This document shows positions 32,780 through 43,479 of a stretch of 64,000 nucleotides of DNA, piece by piece. Under the pieces are notes generated by a model. That model was given only the letters and a program-made list of their open reading frames with translations. It had not been told where the DNA came from and ran no database searches. The stretch's first letter is position 1, and every line of letters begins with the position of its first letter. Origin of the DNA: Isoetes taiwanensis (taxonomy: Eukaryota > Streptophyta > Lycopodiopsida > Isoetales > Isoetaceae). The translations under genes were made by a program, and so were the position numbers. The DNA lies in contig JAJEKV010000008.1 in NCBI GenBank assembly GCA_021234155.1, forward strand, positions 3,175,008 through 3,239,007, given 5' to 3'.

Positions 32780-34435
32780 ATTCACATGAAAAGGGTATGA
32801 AGGAAAGGGAGGATGAGAATTGTATTTGGAGGATTACACATCAGAAAGGGGATGCCCATGAATTAAAAGGATTTGCAATTCAAAGAGGAAACTGAAATAA
32901 CCAAGGAATTAGTGGAAGTGTTAGATGAAGTATAGTTTGTTTGTGCATCTCCAATAAGGGGTGTGAACCATAGCTTGCAAATCTAGAAGAAAATTAGCTA
33001 ATGTTTCAGTGCTTCTTGCTTTAGAGAGTGGGCGTTGCTTTAGATTGCCAATTTGAGAACACCACCAATGCATGATTACTAACTCAAATTGCTCATCATA
33101 ATACATATATATATATATCAAATTAATGATAATGATACATATATACCAAATTACCGATCGGTTTTGTCCAGTATAAAGACTGGATTCACTAATGGTACGA
33201 CATGGCACTAATGGTGGTAAGAGATTCTGACTTATGCTGGATATTTTCTCATGGGAAAATGCAGGTGTAACACACATAAGACATGGTAATGCTAGGTTAT
33301 TATAGATGAGCCCTACCATGAACATGGACCTTAGCTCATTGACATTAATCCGTTGACATTAGCCCAGTGACATGGGTTGTACTACAATAAAGAGTTTGCA
33401 CTTGAACACATTGCAATCCACAGTGCCATATTATAGCACCAACTAAGGTTTATTGGTAAATTCAAGATACGATAGTGTAAAATAATGCAGCATTCATGTA
33501 GAACATGATAACTCATCTACTTGTTTCCTATAGAAAATTCTATAGCCTACAGGTGGATTGCATTAGACCATTGGGCGATCTCAATAGAATCAGTGCACCA
33601 TGGAACATAGCATGATTTTTTTTTTCAAAAAAATTGAACGTCACAATACCACTGGAAATATGCTACATAGGACCGAGAAGCAATACAAAATGACAAGCTC
33701 CAGTACACTAGCAAGGTGAGCTGCGTGACATCTAAGTTTGCATAACGGGAAGTTTGCAGCGGAACCCTAAGCGGCCGGCCAGCTATATTGGAAGCCTATT
33801 TGCCATATCTGATCAAATCAAAACTTGTATATTCATGATGAGGAAACATGTTGGAATTGGATGATGCCAACTCTGGAGCTGTAAGTGACCAAGCCGTAAG
33901 CCAAATATGAGGTTAGTATAAGAATCTTTGCTAAAATTAGTTTAATCCAGCAAAAGAAAAGGTGCTCTATTTCTCACAACTGGACAGGATTTGTTTGCTT
34001 GCAACCCAGCTAAAATGGCCTTAGAGTTTACCTCAGCTACAAAGGAAGTAGGAAATCATTTTCTGGATTCTACATTTAGTGAAATGTTCCATTCTAAAGC
34101 TAGCAGTAGCTAAGCAGGATAAATAAAGCGCTACCAAAATTGATAGCAAATGCCAAAGTTTTGGCATAAAGTAGAAGCTGGAGGGTTCGGCCAGGCCAAT
34201 TTTGGCTAAAAAGAACCACAAATAGCAGACATGCAGCTCTAGGTAGATATCTGGCATTGTAGGTAGATATCTGGCATTGTAGAAACGGATATCTCTTCCG
34301 GATCTGCTGAATTATTTCAGTTACGCTTGTATATTATTCACTTTTAGATCTAGTGTAGTGTAATGTATCCAGTTAAAGGAGCTACCTATGCTTGATCTAT
34401 TTCTTTTGCTTCTCATGGTTTAACATCTCTGGTTT
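32780..34435. other. No gene recognised
   Basis: AT-rich. A 134-codon open stretch on the minus strand (32921-33325) includes a low-complexity Ile-rich part arising from a TA repeat (near 33107-33120) and has no known domain. A duplicated gtaggtagatatctggcatt occurs at about 34240-34280. Confidence 0.35.
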
Positions 34436-34439
34436 TCTG

Positions 34440-36672
34440 TTCAGGTTAAAATTGAACAGATGGTTGCATCGATGTTTCTGTTGGTCTTAGTTTTGTCGTT
34501 GCTAAGAATGTCTTGACTTCAAAGCTTGTCGATATGGTCCATGATGGTGGGGGAACAAGATACATTGAGTTCAACAAAACAGCAGAGTTCAGTAAGCCGT
34601 ACAGGTGAATCTAACTTAACAAATAGAAAGCTACAACACCCATCCTCCACTGCTACATCAAATGACACAGGGGTAGAACATAACTTACAAGTTCCAGAGG
34701 AGATTGCGAGGACAACAATGGAATGCATTATAATTGATGGTTTGGTTGTGAACAGTGCCTTTTGCAGAAATGTTACGATGCAAATATGGAAGCAGAAGAA
34801 ACCAATCTTAGGAAATTGGCAAGGTTCTTGACATTGATGATCACGCCTTGTATCGATCTTTAACATGCAATATTCCAATTCCAGGTTTTGAGAACTTGAG
34901 GTTCTGTATATCGCAGTATGAAGGAAAAGAGAGGACTATCTTTCCTGATCTGTGTCGTGTTCTTGGGTCAAAGTTTATAGAGATTATGAACAAGAAGGTA
35001 ACACACTTATTATGCATGTATTTCACAGGTATGTGTCACATTCTTTCATTTGCAGAATTCATGATGTCAATGAATTCTAAAAAAAATTATACCTAGTTTG
35101 CATTAATCAGTGACATTTAATTTCTACATCATTTCTAGAACAAGATCATTCAAACTGATCCTTTTATGCCGATGGAGCCACTTTCAGCTGGTTTGGATAT
35201 TAGTAATTTACAAGTTACTCAGTATCCAAGCCAAGTTGTCCGCTTAGCAATAGGAGAGCTTGGTTCTCAATAAGTTACCAGCAAGGACCAGGGGGTAACA
35301 GCGACAACTAAAATACCAAACAGTAAAGGTTTGGTTTTCATATTCTATGGGCTCTTACTATTCACAAGCTAATAATCTCAATTTACATCTGTGTAGGTAA
35401 TAAAGCTGCGAGTACAAGTTGGTTGCGAGAGAAGCAAAGGATGAAGGCTTGCCCAACCCTAACCCCAACCACCAAAGCTGGTTTTGACCCATGGGACGAG
35501 CTAACAATACATTGGTCAAGTCAGGCCAAGAAATTTGATTTTTGTGATGGGGATGCTGGGAAGGACGGGCTAGTTAAAGAAGCATCTAAAGGCCTCGCTC
35601 TTCATCTAAAGGCCTCGCACTTCGTGAACTAGAGAATGCTTCTATTGGAGAGCATCTGGATGGAGGAGTAACTGAGACGACCAAAAGTGAATGCCAATCT
35701 GATGTTGCAGCAGCAATTGAGAACCTTCTTGCTCAGACAAGCAAATCTAACAATGTAGAAGCATTCTAAACCAAAACTTCTACATTTGGCAAATAAATAT
35801 ATATCAACTGTTTTGCAGGTTGGGGATGATGGTGTGGTTGAAGGTGCACAGGAGTAGATGTATGCTGCATTTGATAAGCTTTACTGTAGAAACAAAGTTT
35901 ATATCCATGAAGTGTGGTGCTAGAGTGACTTTGTGAGTTTGCTTGATTAACTTTCCGGATTAGAATTTTGCTTTTGGCCATGTGGCGTTGGAAAGAAGGG
36001 AACAAACTGTACACTATATTGGCTTGAAGCCATCAATCAGGTTCCAAGCCTCTTCATTTTTATATTGTAATATGACGTGGTTGTATATTATTTTACTTTT
36101 GGATTTGTGCAATGCAGACCAGTGGGAAGCGAAAAGCCAAAGGTTAGGGATGTTTTGATGACAGATATTTATGATGGATTTGATGATTTTCAACTAGATT
36201 TACAAGTAAGACCGCATGCTACTTGGATGTGTTAGACATTTGAAAGTTTGGTAAGCTGTCTTCATTCTTCTTTTTTGCTTGGATTAGGTGGTTGGGTATA
36301 ATGAAGACCAGCCTGGAAGGCAGGTAATCATGGAAAGGGTGCATACAAGGAATCTGTCAGGCGCCAGGGTTCCTCCTAGAAGTCAACGGAGTGCCAAGAT
36401 TACAGGTTTAAACTCTCTTTTTAAAGCAGTAGAAGCTAATAAATGATTAATTCTGCTGTTATTTTCTGATATGTACTGTGTTATACATATATTTCTAAAT
36501 AATCAAGGTTGTAGCTTTATGCATGTCTTAAAATGTAAGCCTGAAACATACATCTCTCTAGCGTGCTGCAAGGAAACGACTTCTTCTTTATGCTTGGAAG
36601 GGATTGGATAAGTGTTTTGTTAAGGAAAAGGAGTATGCAGGGTATAAGGACTATGCATTCATGTTCCTGTAA
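34440..36672 (+). pseudogene. MEI1/TopBP1-like BRCT gene, 3' half, multi-exon, broken
   Basis: Exons in order show TopBP1/MEI1 C-terminal features. 34443-34610: DVSVGLSFVVAKN and TSKLVDMVHDGGGTRYIEFN. 34650-35020: LVVNSAFCRN, VLDIDDHALYRSL, then a BRCT start IPIPGFENLRFCISQYEGKE, GSKFIEIMNKKVTHLLC. 35150-35335: QVTQYPSQVVRLA. 35400-35770: WLREKQRMKACPTLTP and DVAAAIENLLAQTSK. 36272-36410: VVGYNEDQPGRQVIMERVHTR. Plant MEI1 is a five-BRCT nuclear protein for DNA repair in meiosis. Damage: frame changes in the 34.5-34.8 kb exon, a stop at about 35270, a small internal duplication (tctaaaggcctcgc twice near 35588-35616) that shifts frame, and no upstream BRCT exons. A terminal exon near 36560-36672 is probable. 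Confidence 0.65.
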
Positions 36673-36814
36673 GAAAATGCATATATGACAATGTCCAGTT
36701 TCAAATCCCTGATCGCAAGCATAAGTTCTTCCATATTTTAGTTTTGATTATGAAGTTCTATCATCTTTATAGTGAATGAGAGGCTGTTATTCATTATTAA
36801 CATTAACAACACAC

Positions 36815-37415
36815 CATGCCAAGGGGATATTGGTTTATAATATGAAGGGGGGGTTGTCACGAGAAACAGGTATGCAACACATTGCATATGGAAACTAGGT
36901 ACAACTGAAAGAATTTTCAATAGGAGGATATTAATTTATAAATAATGTAAAGTGGAGAATGTGGTTGAAAAATGGTATGAACATTGGTTGTGAGGAAAGG
37001 AGTATGAATATTACATATAGAAAGGGGTACAAATGTAAGGGCATATTAGATTATAAAATCACAAAGGGGGATTACTGAGAAAAAGGGTATTAATTGAGTA
37101 AGGGGATATTAAACTACAAGATCACAAAAGGGGGCTGGTTGAGAAGAGGGGTATGAACGGAGTAATGGGATATTAAACTACAAAATTACAAAAGGGAGAT
37201 TGTTGAGAAAAGGGATATCAACAATCATTGCAAGAACTGGGGTATGAATATTGCATATGTCGAAATGGGGTACAAATGAAGAAATTTTCAAGTAAGGTGA
37301 TATTAAACTACAAAAGCACAAAGGGGCGATTGTTGCTAGAAAGGGGTATGAACATCAGTTGTGAGAAAAGGGATATGAACATTGCATATACAATGGGGGA
37401 TATAAAAAAAACAAG
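36815..37415. repeat. Minisatellite, about 60-bp unit, G-rich, related to the 105-bp array
   Basis: Units read gatattaaactacaaaatca, caaaagggggattgttgaga and aaaggggtatgaac. Starts of the ttaaactacaa anchor lie near 36930, 37046, 37109, 37169 and 37288, spaced 60-63 bp or multiples. A single further unit is at 39928-39975. The gggggattg core and G-rich bias recall the array at 32036. Confidence 0.75.
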
Positions 37416-37429
37416 GTGCTGCGCACGGA

Positions 37430-37930
37430 GGGTTGCCCTCTATGGCCCGAGGGTGAAGTGGCTTAAATTAAATCCACATGTGACCTGACAATATACACAA
37501 GACTAGTTATGGAGAATTCTATGGAAATTGCCATCTTTATAATATTTTTTGATCCATAATGTTACGCAGTCTTTTGAGCCCGACCTGAGCTATTGCCTAC
37601 ATCATTATGCTTTTATGAGTGTTGGGGGATCGTAATGTGTGGTAGGAGGACGTTATCCTATTTCAGGCCCTGATCATATCCAAACTAGAAAATTGCCCAC
37701 CTTCGATGGGGATTCCATGTGATACTTAATGTGTGTAGTATTTTGGTTGTAACACACTCTATGTCCTATCAGAACACAAAGAAGGTTTTTTGGGGTGATA
37801 TATAGTTTGTGCAATTTTTTATGTCGTAAACTGCTTCCTTTTATCTTCCTTGGCATCTTGTCAAATATTCTATGGACATTGTCAAGCATTCTAGTTTCCA
37901 CATACTCTTAAGAGCCATAAGGGATTACAT
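37430..37930. other. No gene seen
   Basis: AT-rich sequence between the minisatellite and the first copy of a long duplication; nothing supported. Confidence 0.45.
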
Positions 37931-38250
37931 CTAGAGGAATAGAAGGTTGTAGAAACAAGGAAATAAAACATATCTAAAGTCATGAATCCAATCCCCTTGA
38001 ATGAGTCTATGAACTTCGGCTTCTAGAACAGGGCAATGTACATAAGACTACATTGTTTTCTCTAATGCCTTGTCATACATGAGGAGAGAAAAGAGAGTCC
38101 GCTTTTTACCTTTGTTTATATCTTGTCGACTTCCACCAATTGTAACAATCACAAACTTCAACATGAAAACCCCAAACAAGCAAAATTGTGGAAAATCTTG
38201 CAAGGATTACTTCTTGAACGATTTTGGAGGAGAGCATTAGAGAAAACGGA
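37931..38250. repeat. Segmental duplication, copy 1 (about 320 bp)
   Basis: Begins ctagaggaatagaaggt and ends gaggagagcattagagaaaa. It is nearly identical to 38901-39220 at an offset of 968-970 bp. Both copies share cttcggcttctagaacaggg. No gene in it. Confidence 0.85.
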
Positions 38251-38602
38251 CCCTCAGCCAATCTCGCAAATTTCTCATCGACCAAAGTCTAGTACTTAGA
38301 ACCTATCCGCTTTCGCAAGTGATCTCAGCAGTTATTCGGGAGAAAAATAAAAGAGAGCACATGTCTCACAACAAACATGTAGCGACTTGTGAAACCTTGA
38401 AGTAAAACTCCTTGTCTTTTGCGGGGAACAACACCTCAAAACAAAATATTAAAGCTTCATTTTTGTGGAGATATATATGAATAGCCTAGAAAAAGAGCGG
38501 GAACTATATCCACCATCATTTTGTACATGTGTCAAGCTGGACGCCAGTGAGCAAAAAAGAACACCGCATGCCCAAAGCATGTGCAAACAAAAATCGCCAA
38601 GT

Positions 38603-38621
38603 CGAGAGAGAGAGAGAGAGA
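38603..38621. repeat. (GA)n microsatellite
   Basis: A GA run of about 19 bases between the two copies of the 320-bp duplication. Confidence 0.8.
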
Positions 38622-38900
38622 GATTATTTGCTGAAAGGCCTGAGTAGAATATGGCATCATGAAAGATGATGCTCATTCAAACAAATATTTCACTTTAGTA
38701 AATAATTTCATTGACTGCCACATGAGGTCTTAGCCTACCATAACAGATATCAAAGACATATTGTTCTTTCAACAACATGCATGCAAATTAGTAAGTGCTG
38801 CTGCTCCAACAACTAACATAAAAATTGCTAACATTAAGGCAAACATGGCATACCAAGAAGCCTTTTACATTCTCATCTGTGCCATCCAAATAGGAGGAAT

Positions 38901-39220
38901 CTAGAGGAATAGAAGGTGGTAGAAACAAGGAAATAAAACATATCTAAAGTCATGAATCCAATCTCCTTGAATGAGTCTATGAGCTTCGGCTTCTAGAACA
39001 GGGCAATGTACATAAGACTACATTGTTTTCTCTAATGCCTTGTCATACATGCGAGAGAAAAGAGAGTATGCCTTTACCTTTGTTTATATCTTGCCGACTT
39101 CCAGCCACTGTAATAATCACAGCTTCAACATGAAAAACCCCAAACAAGCAAAATGCGGAAAATCTTGCAAGCATTACTTCATCGGGCGATTTTGGAGGAG
39201 AGCATTAGAGAAAAATGGAC
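38901..39220. repeat. Segmental duplication, copy 2
   Basis: Second copy of the 37931-38250 block with a few substitutions and small deletions. The roughly 650 bp between the copies (38251-38900) hold the GA microsatellite and no recognised gene. Confidence 0.85.
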
Positions 39221-39224
39221 GAGC

Positions 39225-39820
39225 CAAAATTCAAGAAATCTAGGCACCTCGGGGACTTACCCTTTTCCTTGCTCTGGAACTGGCTGTGGCTGTGCAAAAT
39301 AATGAGGTAAATTGATTGTCAAGAGTAAACATAAAAGTTAAAGCAGGACAAAAAAACCTATCATCATTGCCAAGATAACACACATGCTTCAACGAAATTC
39401 ACTGGGATAGCAGTCTTACCGGATTTATAACAGATTAGTTCCAACAAGAAACATAAGGATGCATACTATATATGCTGCCACTGCTATACTGCCATCAATC
39501 AATTGAGTTGGCATGAGGATGCTCTATCCGGAAGCAATAAAGACTGGGTCCAGGTGAGAAGATCCAAAACATAGAACTTGCCTTAGAAAATTTTAAGGAA
39601 ACAGACAAAGCTCGAGATACAAACCCCGTCAGATCGCATTTAACATAGCACGAAGGTCCTCCCGGCCGAAAAGCAATCCTCCATCCTCACGCCGGCTCCC
39701 GCTTTTTGACTCATTTCTCTCATGCCGATGGCCTCCATGCATCCAAACTTCGGTTAGCGGTATGCACAAAGAACCGCCGGCAAAGGGGATGACCTAACAT
39801 TTTACTGCCTTTACAAGGTT
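39225..39820. other. No gene seen
   Basis: Mixed composition with a GC-richer patch at 39655-39790. No exon or element end recognised apart from the palindrome that follows. Confidence 0.4.
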
Positions 39821-39824
39821 TTTA

Positions 39825-39880
39825 GGTTTTTGGCATATTCTAGGTATATGCTAGCATATACCATGAATATGCCAAAAACC
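39825..39880. repeat. 56-bp zero-loop palindrome
   Basis: Two 28-bp arms (39825-39852 and 39853-39880) meet with no spacer at gct/agc. The left arm starts ggtttttggcatattc; the right arm is its reverse complement with two mismatches. Such a hairpin may be a miniature inverted-repeat element. It sits 11 bp from the next foldback motif. Confidence 0.75.
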
Positions 39881-39890
39881 CATTATAAAC

Positions 39891-39918
39891 AAGGGATTGC
39901 CCCCTAGGGGGCAACCCA
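39891..39918. repeat. GGGTTGCCCCC-TAGGGGGCAA foldback motif (copy 2)
   Basis: ggattgccccctagggggca followed by acccaaaaattc. It is the reverse-orientation relative of 26244-26266, including the flanking atttttgggttg. Right of it begins a single unit of the 60-bp minisatellite family. Confidence 0.6.
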
Positions 39919-40139
39919 AAAATTCAAATAAGGAGATATTAATCTACAAAATCATAAAGGGGGATTGTGGCCAAATACCCCGTTTCTTAAAATCATGCCT
40001 ATTCCACCTAAAAAAGGGGATTTTGAGGGGTTTTTTATGGGGGATTTTAAGGAGGACGTGGGCATCATTTTTGATGTGTGATACTATTCGTAAAGGTTTT
40101 GATCTAATTCTAGCTTTACACTTTTTACATGCCAGATGT

Positions 40140-40445
40140 GGTATGTAGCACTTCTAATGAATATCGATCTACACCATAGATCACGATTCTCATGAGAGGG
40201 CGAGCGATATATATTCGGCCTTTTCATCTTTTTTCTCATTCGGCGTTCTTCTCACAGCAGTATAGTAACATTGGGCAAACCCTCCTGGGCCTTTTTTCTT
40301 TCTACACCTTTTTCCTCTTATTCAAGTTCCACTCCTCCTGTTTTGTGATTTTTCGATCTGATCTCTATTATAAGGTCCCTTTTCTCATACTTCCAGGTAG
40401 GTTCTTCATCCTTCTATGTTTATAGTTATTTATCAATGAGTTTTT
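40140..40445 (+). promoter_or_regulatory. Possible promoter and 5' exon
   Basis: gcgatatatattcggcc (about 40202) has a TATA-like core, followed at 40241 by cggcgttcttctcacagcag, the phrase also found at 31031. A pyrimidine-rich stretch then runs to a donor-like ccag/gtaggttc at 40396-40404. This fits a plant 5' UTR with leader intron, but no coding exon follows, so it may be an orphan or repeated promoter. Confidence 0.3.
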
Positions 40446-40763
40446 GAGGAATGCCTACTAAGCTTTTTGATGGTTTTGGCAAAAACAGTTTGGTGAAACG
40501 ACGATTATAGTTTGACAATTGTATTAGGCATTTGTTTCATGTATCTTTGGATTATTTACTCGAGTTGAGAGTTGGTGATTGCAAAAACGTTTTTGCTCTT
40601 TGATGCTTTTTGGATTTCAACTTTGTCTGCTTGTATGCAGTATAGCGGCTGGAGAATTGATGGTTTTGGCATTACATTGATTTAGACATAGCGGATAAGT
40701 GAGCATTGAGTTTCAGATTCATGTTTAGGCCATTTTATTTTTAAGTTCATACAATATGCATTT
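40446..40763. other. No gene seen
   Basis: AT-rich sequence following the possible 5' exon; no coding part recognised. Confidence 0.4.
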
Positions 40764-41387
40764 TCACCTTCTAGGGCATATCAAATTTCTTGCTTGTGGC
40801 AAACATCCATCAATCTGAATCATTCTGCAGTAGCAGATCACAGTGACAGACCCTTGAATACTGAAGATTCGCCGTGGCATGAGACTCCTAGGTCGGCTAG
40901 CGGATTGTTGCTCTGGTAGGTACATGCAAATGGATCTTCCATAATGGACATCCGTATATGGAGTTTCCAAATAAAATTCGTCCGATGTTTCTGCCCATCT
41001 GCAGATCCATGGGTGCATCGATGCCAGGATGCCCGAGGACCCATGCATCCCGGGCATCTTGAACCGCGCGGTTGAACCGCACTGTTCTCGGACGGGCAAC
41101 GCCATACCTGTGGCAGGTTCGTTTGAGGTTGCCAGGTGCAATAAATCGAGGGTCATGATTGTACGCCCGCCAAATTCAAACGGGATTGCATTCGCCATAA
41201 ACGTGAGGAAATCCCTTGCTGTGGGTATAGTGCTTCTGGCCATGCCAATGTTTGGTGTTTCAAGCCAATAGCCTGGTATTACTGGCCATAGGTGTTTCTG
41301 GTCATGGGCTTGGTCTTTCTGGCCATAGGATACAAATGCTATACAAGCATCCCATTGACATAGTGTAGAAAAGTATTGTGAATACAA
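40764..41387 (-). CDS. Hypothetical ORF (about 207 codons) next to satellite
   Basis: A long open stretch on the minus strand. Its first part (41220-41387) lies in satellite-like DNA and is surely not native protein. The part from ARDFLTFMANAIPFEFGGRT to CRWAETSDEFYLETPY is less repetitive. Two other frames are also open here, so coding is uncertain. I do not recognise a domain. It may be transposon debris. Confidence 0.2.
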   Translation of the reverse strand: MYSQYFSTLCQWDACIAFVSYGQKDQAHDQKHLWPVIPGYWLETPNIGMARSTIPTARDFLTFMANAIPFEFGGRTIMTLDLLHLATSNEPATGMALPVREQCGSTARFKMPGMHGSSGILASMHPWICRWAETSDEFYLETPYTDVHYGRSICMYLPEQQSASRPRSLMPRRIFSIQGSVTVICYCRMIQIDGCLPQARNLICPRR

Positions 41388-42480
41388 ATTTGCAATCCGA
41401 TATGGAGTTGCAACTCACAACACCTTGAGACATCTAATTGGAACACAATATCTAAAACATTGAATTGCAACCCACAACATCTCGATTGCAACTCATTATT
41501 AAATAAAAATCTCAATTGGAAATGATAACGTAATAATGTAAAGAACATTGGAACACAATATCTAAAACATTGAATTTTTGGAACTTTGAACATGTCAATG
41601 CGACTCATTATTAAATAAAAATCTCAATTAGAAATGATGACTTAATAATGTATAGAGCATTGGAAGGACGTTTGCAATAGGCATGGTACCATGGCCTTAG
41701 TGTTTCTGGCCATATGCTTGGTGTTTCTGGCCATGGCCTTGGTATTTCTGGACATAACCTTGGTGTTTCTAGACATAGAATTGGTGTTTCTAGACAAAGG
41801 CATGGTGTTTCTAGCCAGAGCCTTGGTGTTTCTGGCCAAGGACCTGGTGTTTCTGGCCATAAGCATGGTATTTCTGCCCAGAGAATTGGTGTTTCTAACT
41901 ATAAGCATGGTGTTTCGTGCCGAGAATTGGTGTTCCCGCCATAAGCATGGTGTTTCCGCCATATGATTGGTGTTGTTGGCCAAAGGCTTGGTGTTTCCGC
42001 CGCGAGTCTAGGTATTTTCGGCCAAGGACTTGGTGTTTCGCCGAGCCTTGGTGTTTTCGGGTCAAGGACTTGGTGTTTACGGACAAAGGTATGGTGTTTC
42101 GGATAGTGCTTCCGCCATAAGCATGGTGTTTTCGGCAAGAGAACTGGTGTTTTCGCCAAGGACTTGGTGTTTTGCCGAGCCTTGTTGTTTCGCCAAGGAC
42201 CGTGTTTCGGACGAGCTATGATGTTTCGGCCCGAGCTTTGGTGTTTCTGGCCATAAGCATGGTGTTTCCGGCCGAGCATTAGTGTTTTCGGCCATACTTA
42301 ATGGTGTTTTTGGCCATATGATTGGTGTTTCTGGCCAGAGATTTGGTGTTTCCGCGGAGGCTTGGTGTTTCGCCGAGGCATGGTGTTTCTATTGGTGTTT
42401 TTGTTGGTGTTTCTGGCCATGGCCTTGGTGTTTCTGGACATAGCCCTGGTGTTTTTGGCCATAGCATGCAAATACTATAC
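41219..42480. repeat. 21-bp satellite array 1 (ttggtgtttctggccatggcc type)
   Basis: Array of a roughly 21-bp unit, in pieces 41219-41330 and 41690-42480, more diverged toward 42000-42400. Each unit contains a palindromic core related to TGGCCATGGCCA. Because 21 is divisible by three, every frame stays open. The plus strand reads as heptads like LVFLAMA and the minus strand as NTKAMAR-like heptads; neither is evidence for a gene. The same unit forms array 2 at 51420-52165. Confidence 0.9.
41331..41689. repeat. Array-associated AT-rich repeat, copies a and b
   Basis: Starts atacaaatgctatacaagca, then gatatggagttgcaactcac, attgaattgcaacccacaac and cattattaaataaaaatctc. A second, partly overlapping copy ends tgtatagagcattgg. 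The same sequence is found right of the array at 42469-42760 and again at 42838-42880. It links the satellite blocks into a larger repeat. Confidence 0.7.
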
Positions 42481-42770
42481 AAGCATCCCACTAATCATGT
42501 TCATCCTATTAATGATCTCTATAGCTATTGACACAGTGAAGAAAAATATTGTGAATACAAAGTTGCAACCCGATATGGAGTTGCAATATTGAGTTGCAAC
42601 TCACAACATCTCAAAACATCTGATTGGAACACAATTGCTAAAACATTGAATTGCAACCCACAACATCTCAATTGCAACTTATTATTAATTAAAAATCTCA
42701 ACTAACTTAATAATGTATAGAACATTGGAACACAACATTGAATTGAGTCTTTGAACATGTCAATAAAGAT
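42469..42770. repeat. Array-associated AT-rich repeat, copy c
   Basis: Collinear with 41331-41689 (gcaaatactatacaagcatc, gatatggagttgcaa, caacccacaacatctcaatt). It ends where a 5'-truncated LINE tail begins. Confidence 0.7.
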
Positions 42771-42838
42771 AAAGATAAGATTTTTTTTATCGTCCACGAG
42801 AACCCAATCGGGCTATGGGACCAGAACGAAGAATCACG
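42765..42838 (-). mobile_element. 5'-truncated LINE 3' end (copy 1)
   Basis: On the minus strand: gttctggtcccatagcc, gggttctcgtggacgataaa, then a tail of imperfect atctt repeats. It matches the last about 50 bp of the LINE at 43480-49109. It interrupts the array-associated repeat, which resumes at 42838. Confidence 0.6.
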
Positions 42839-42879
42839 TTAAATAAAAATCTCAATTGGAAATGATGACTTAGTAATAT

Positions 42880-42975
42880 GTTGACCAAGGGTATGGCATT
42901 TTTGGCCAATGTTATGGTGTTTCTAGACAAGACCTTGCTATTTTTAGATAGAAGGTATTTCTGGCCAAAGCCAGA
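42880..42975. repeat. Remnant units of the 21-bp satellite
   Basis: Phrases such as ggcatttttggccaatg and atggtgtttctagacaag continue the array unit, diverged. It lies about 220 bp before the start of the Ulp1-type gene. Confidence 0.6.
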
Positions 42976-43464
42976 GGTAAATTTGTTGTCAGGGGAATAG
43001 TCTTAACTGCCCTTGAAGTGGGTCGAAACCAATTATTCTGTAAACATGAATGTCAATGGTACTATAGCAATCATGACTATAATTTTAAAATTGAGGGCAA
43101 ATCTAATGGTTCGAAATAGTATGTTCTTGTCTGAAGATGTCTTGGTTGAAATGAAAAAAAATAGAGTGAGACAAAAATCAGGGCATCTTGGTATGGCGGC
43201 CTCCGGCTCCGGCGACTCCAGAACGGCGACACCAAGGTGGGGCTCTCGGAATGGCAGTGGGGATGATGATAGTGGGAGCTCTGGAAGCTCAGGATGGTAC
43301 TACAGCTCAGGGGAAGCATCCTCGGAGGAAGAAGGATTAACCAAGGGAGTTGAGTGCTCAAAGAGAATGGATGTGAATGATGATGGCCAAAATGAGAATG
43401 GTAGTGATCCTGACCAGAATGAGAATGACAGTGAGGAAGATGCATCTCCAGAAGAAGTTCTGTT

Positions 43465-43479
43465 GCAAATGAAAGCCAA
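43465..43479. repeat. LINE target-site duplication, left copy
   Basis: gcaaatgaaagccaa beside the LINE 3' tail. It matches gcaaatgtagccaa at 49110-49123 except for one base inserted or deleted and one change. Removing the LINE and one copy restores a continuous reading frame in the surrounding gene, which supports the assignment. Confidence 0.6.

Noticed and set aside
32095-32785. Several minus-strand open frames rich in Pro and His
   Set aside because: They follow the 105-bp repeat period and have no unique sequence.
32921-33325. 134-codon membrane-like protein
   Set aside because: The hydrophobic run is encoded by a TA-repeat; no start context or conserved part.
40764-41387. A confident protein gene on the minus strand
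   Set aside because: The first third is satellite DNA, three frames are open, and no domain is recognised; kept only as a weak hypothetical.
41691-42120. Long open frames of hydrophobic heptads (LVFLAMA) on the plus strand and NTKAMAR-type frames on the minus strand; the same at 51412-52197
   Set aside because: The 21-bp period keeps all frames open on both strands. There is no start context or non-repeat flank, so this is satellite, not a membrane or coiled protein.
41219-42975. CRISPR-like array because of short regular repeats
   Set aside because: Units are contiguous and diverged with no unique spacers, in a plant nuclear context.
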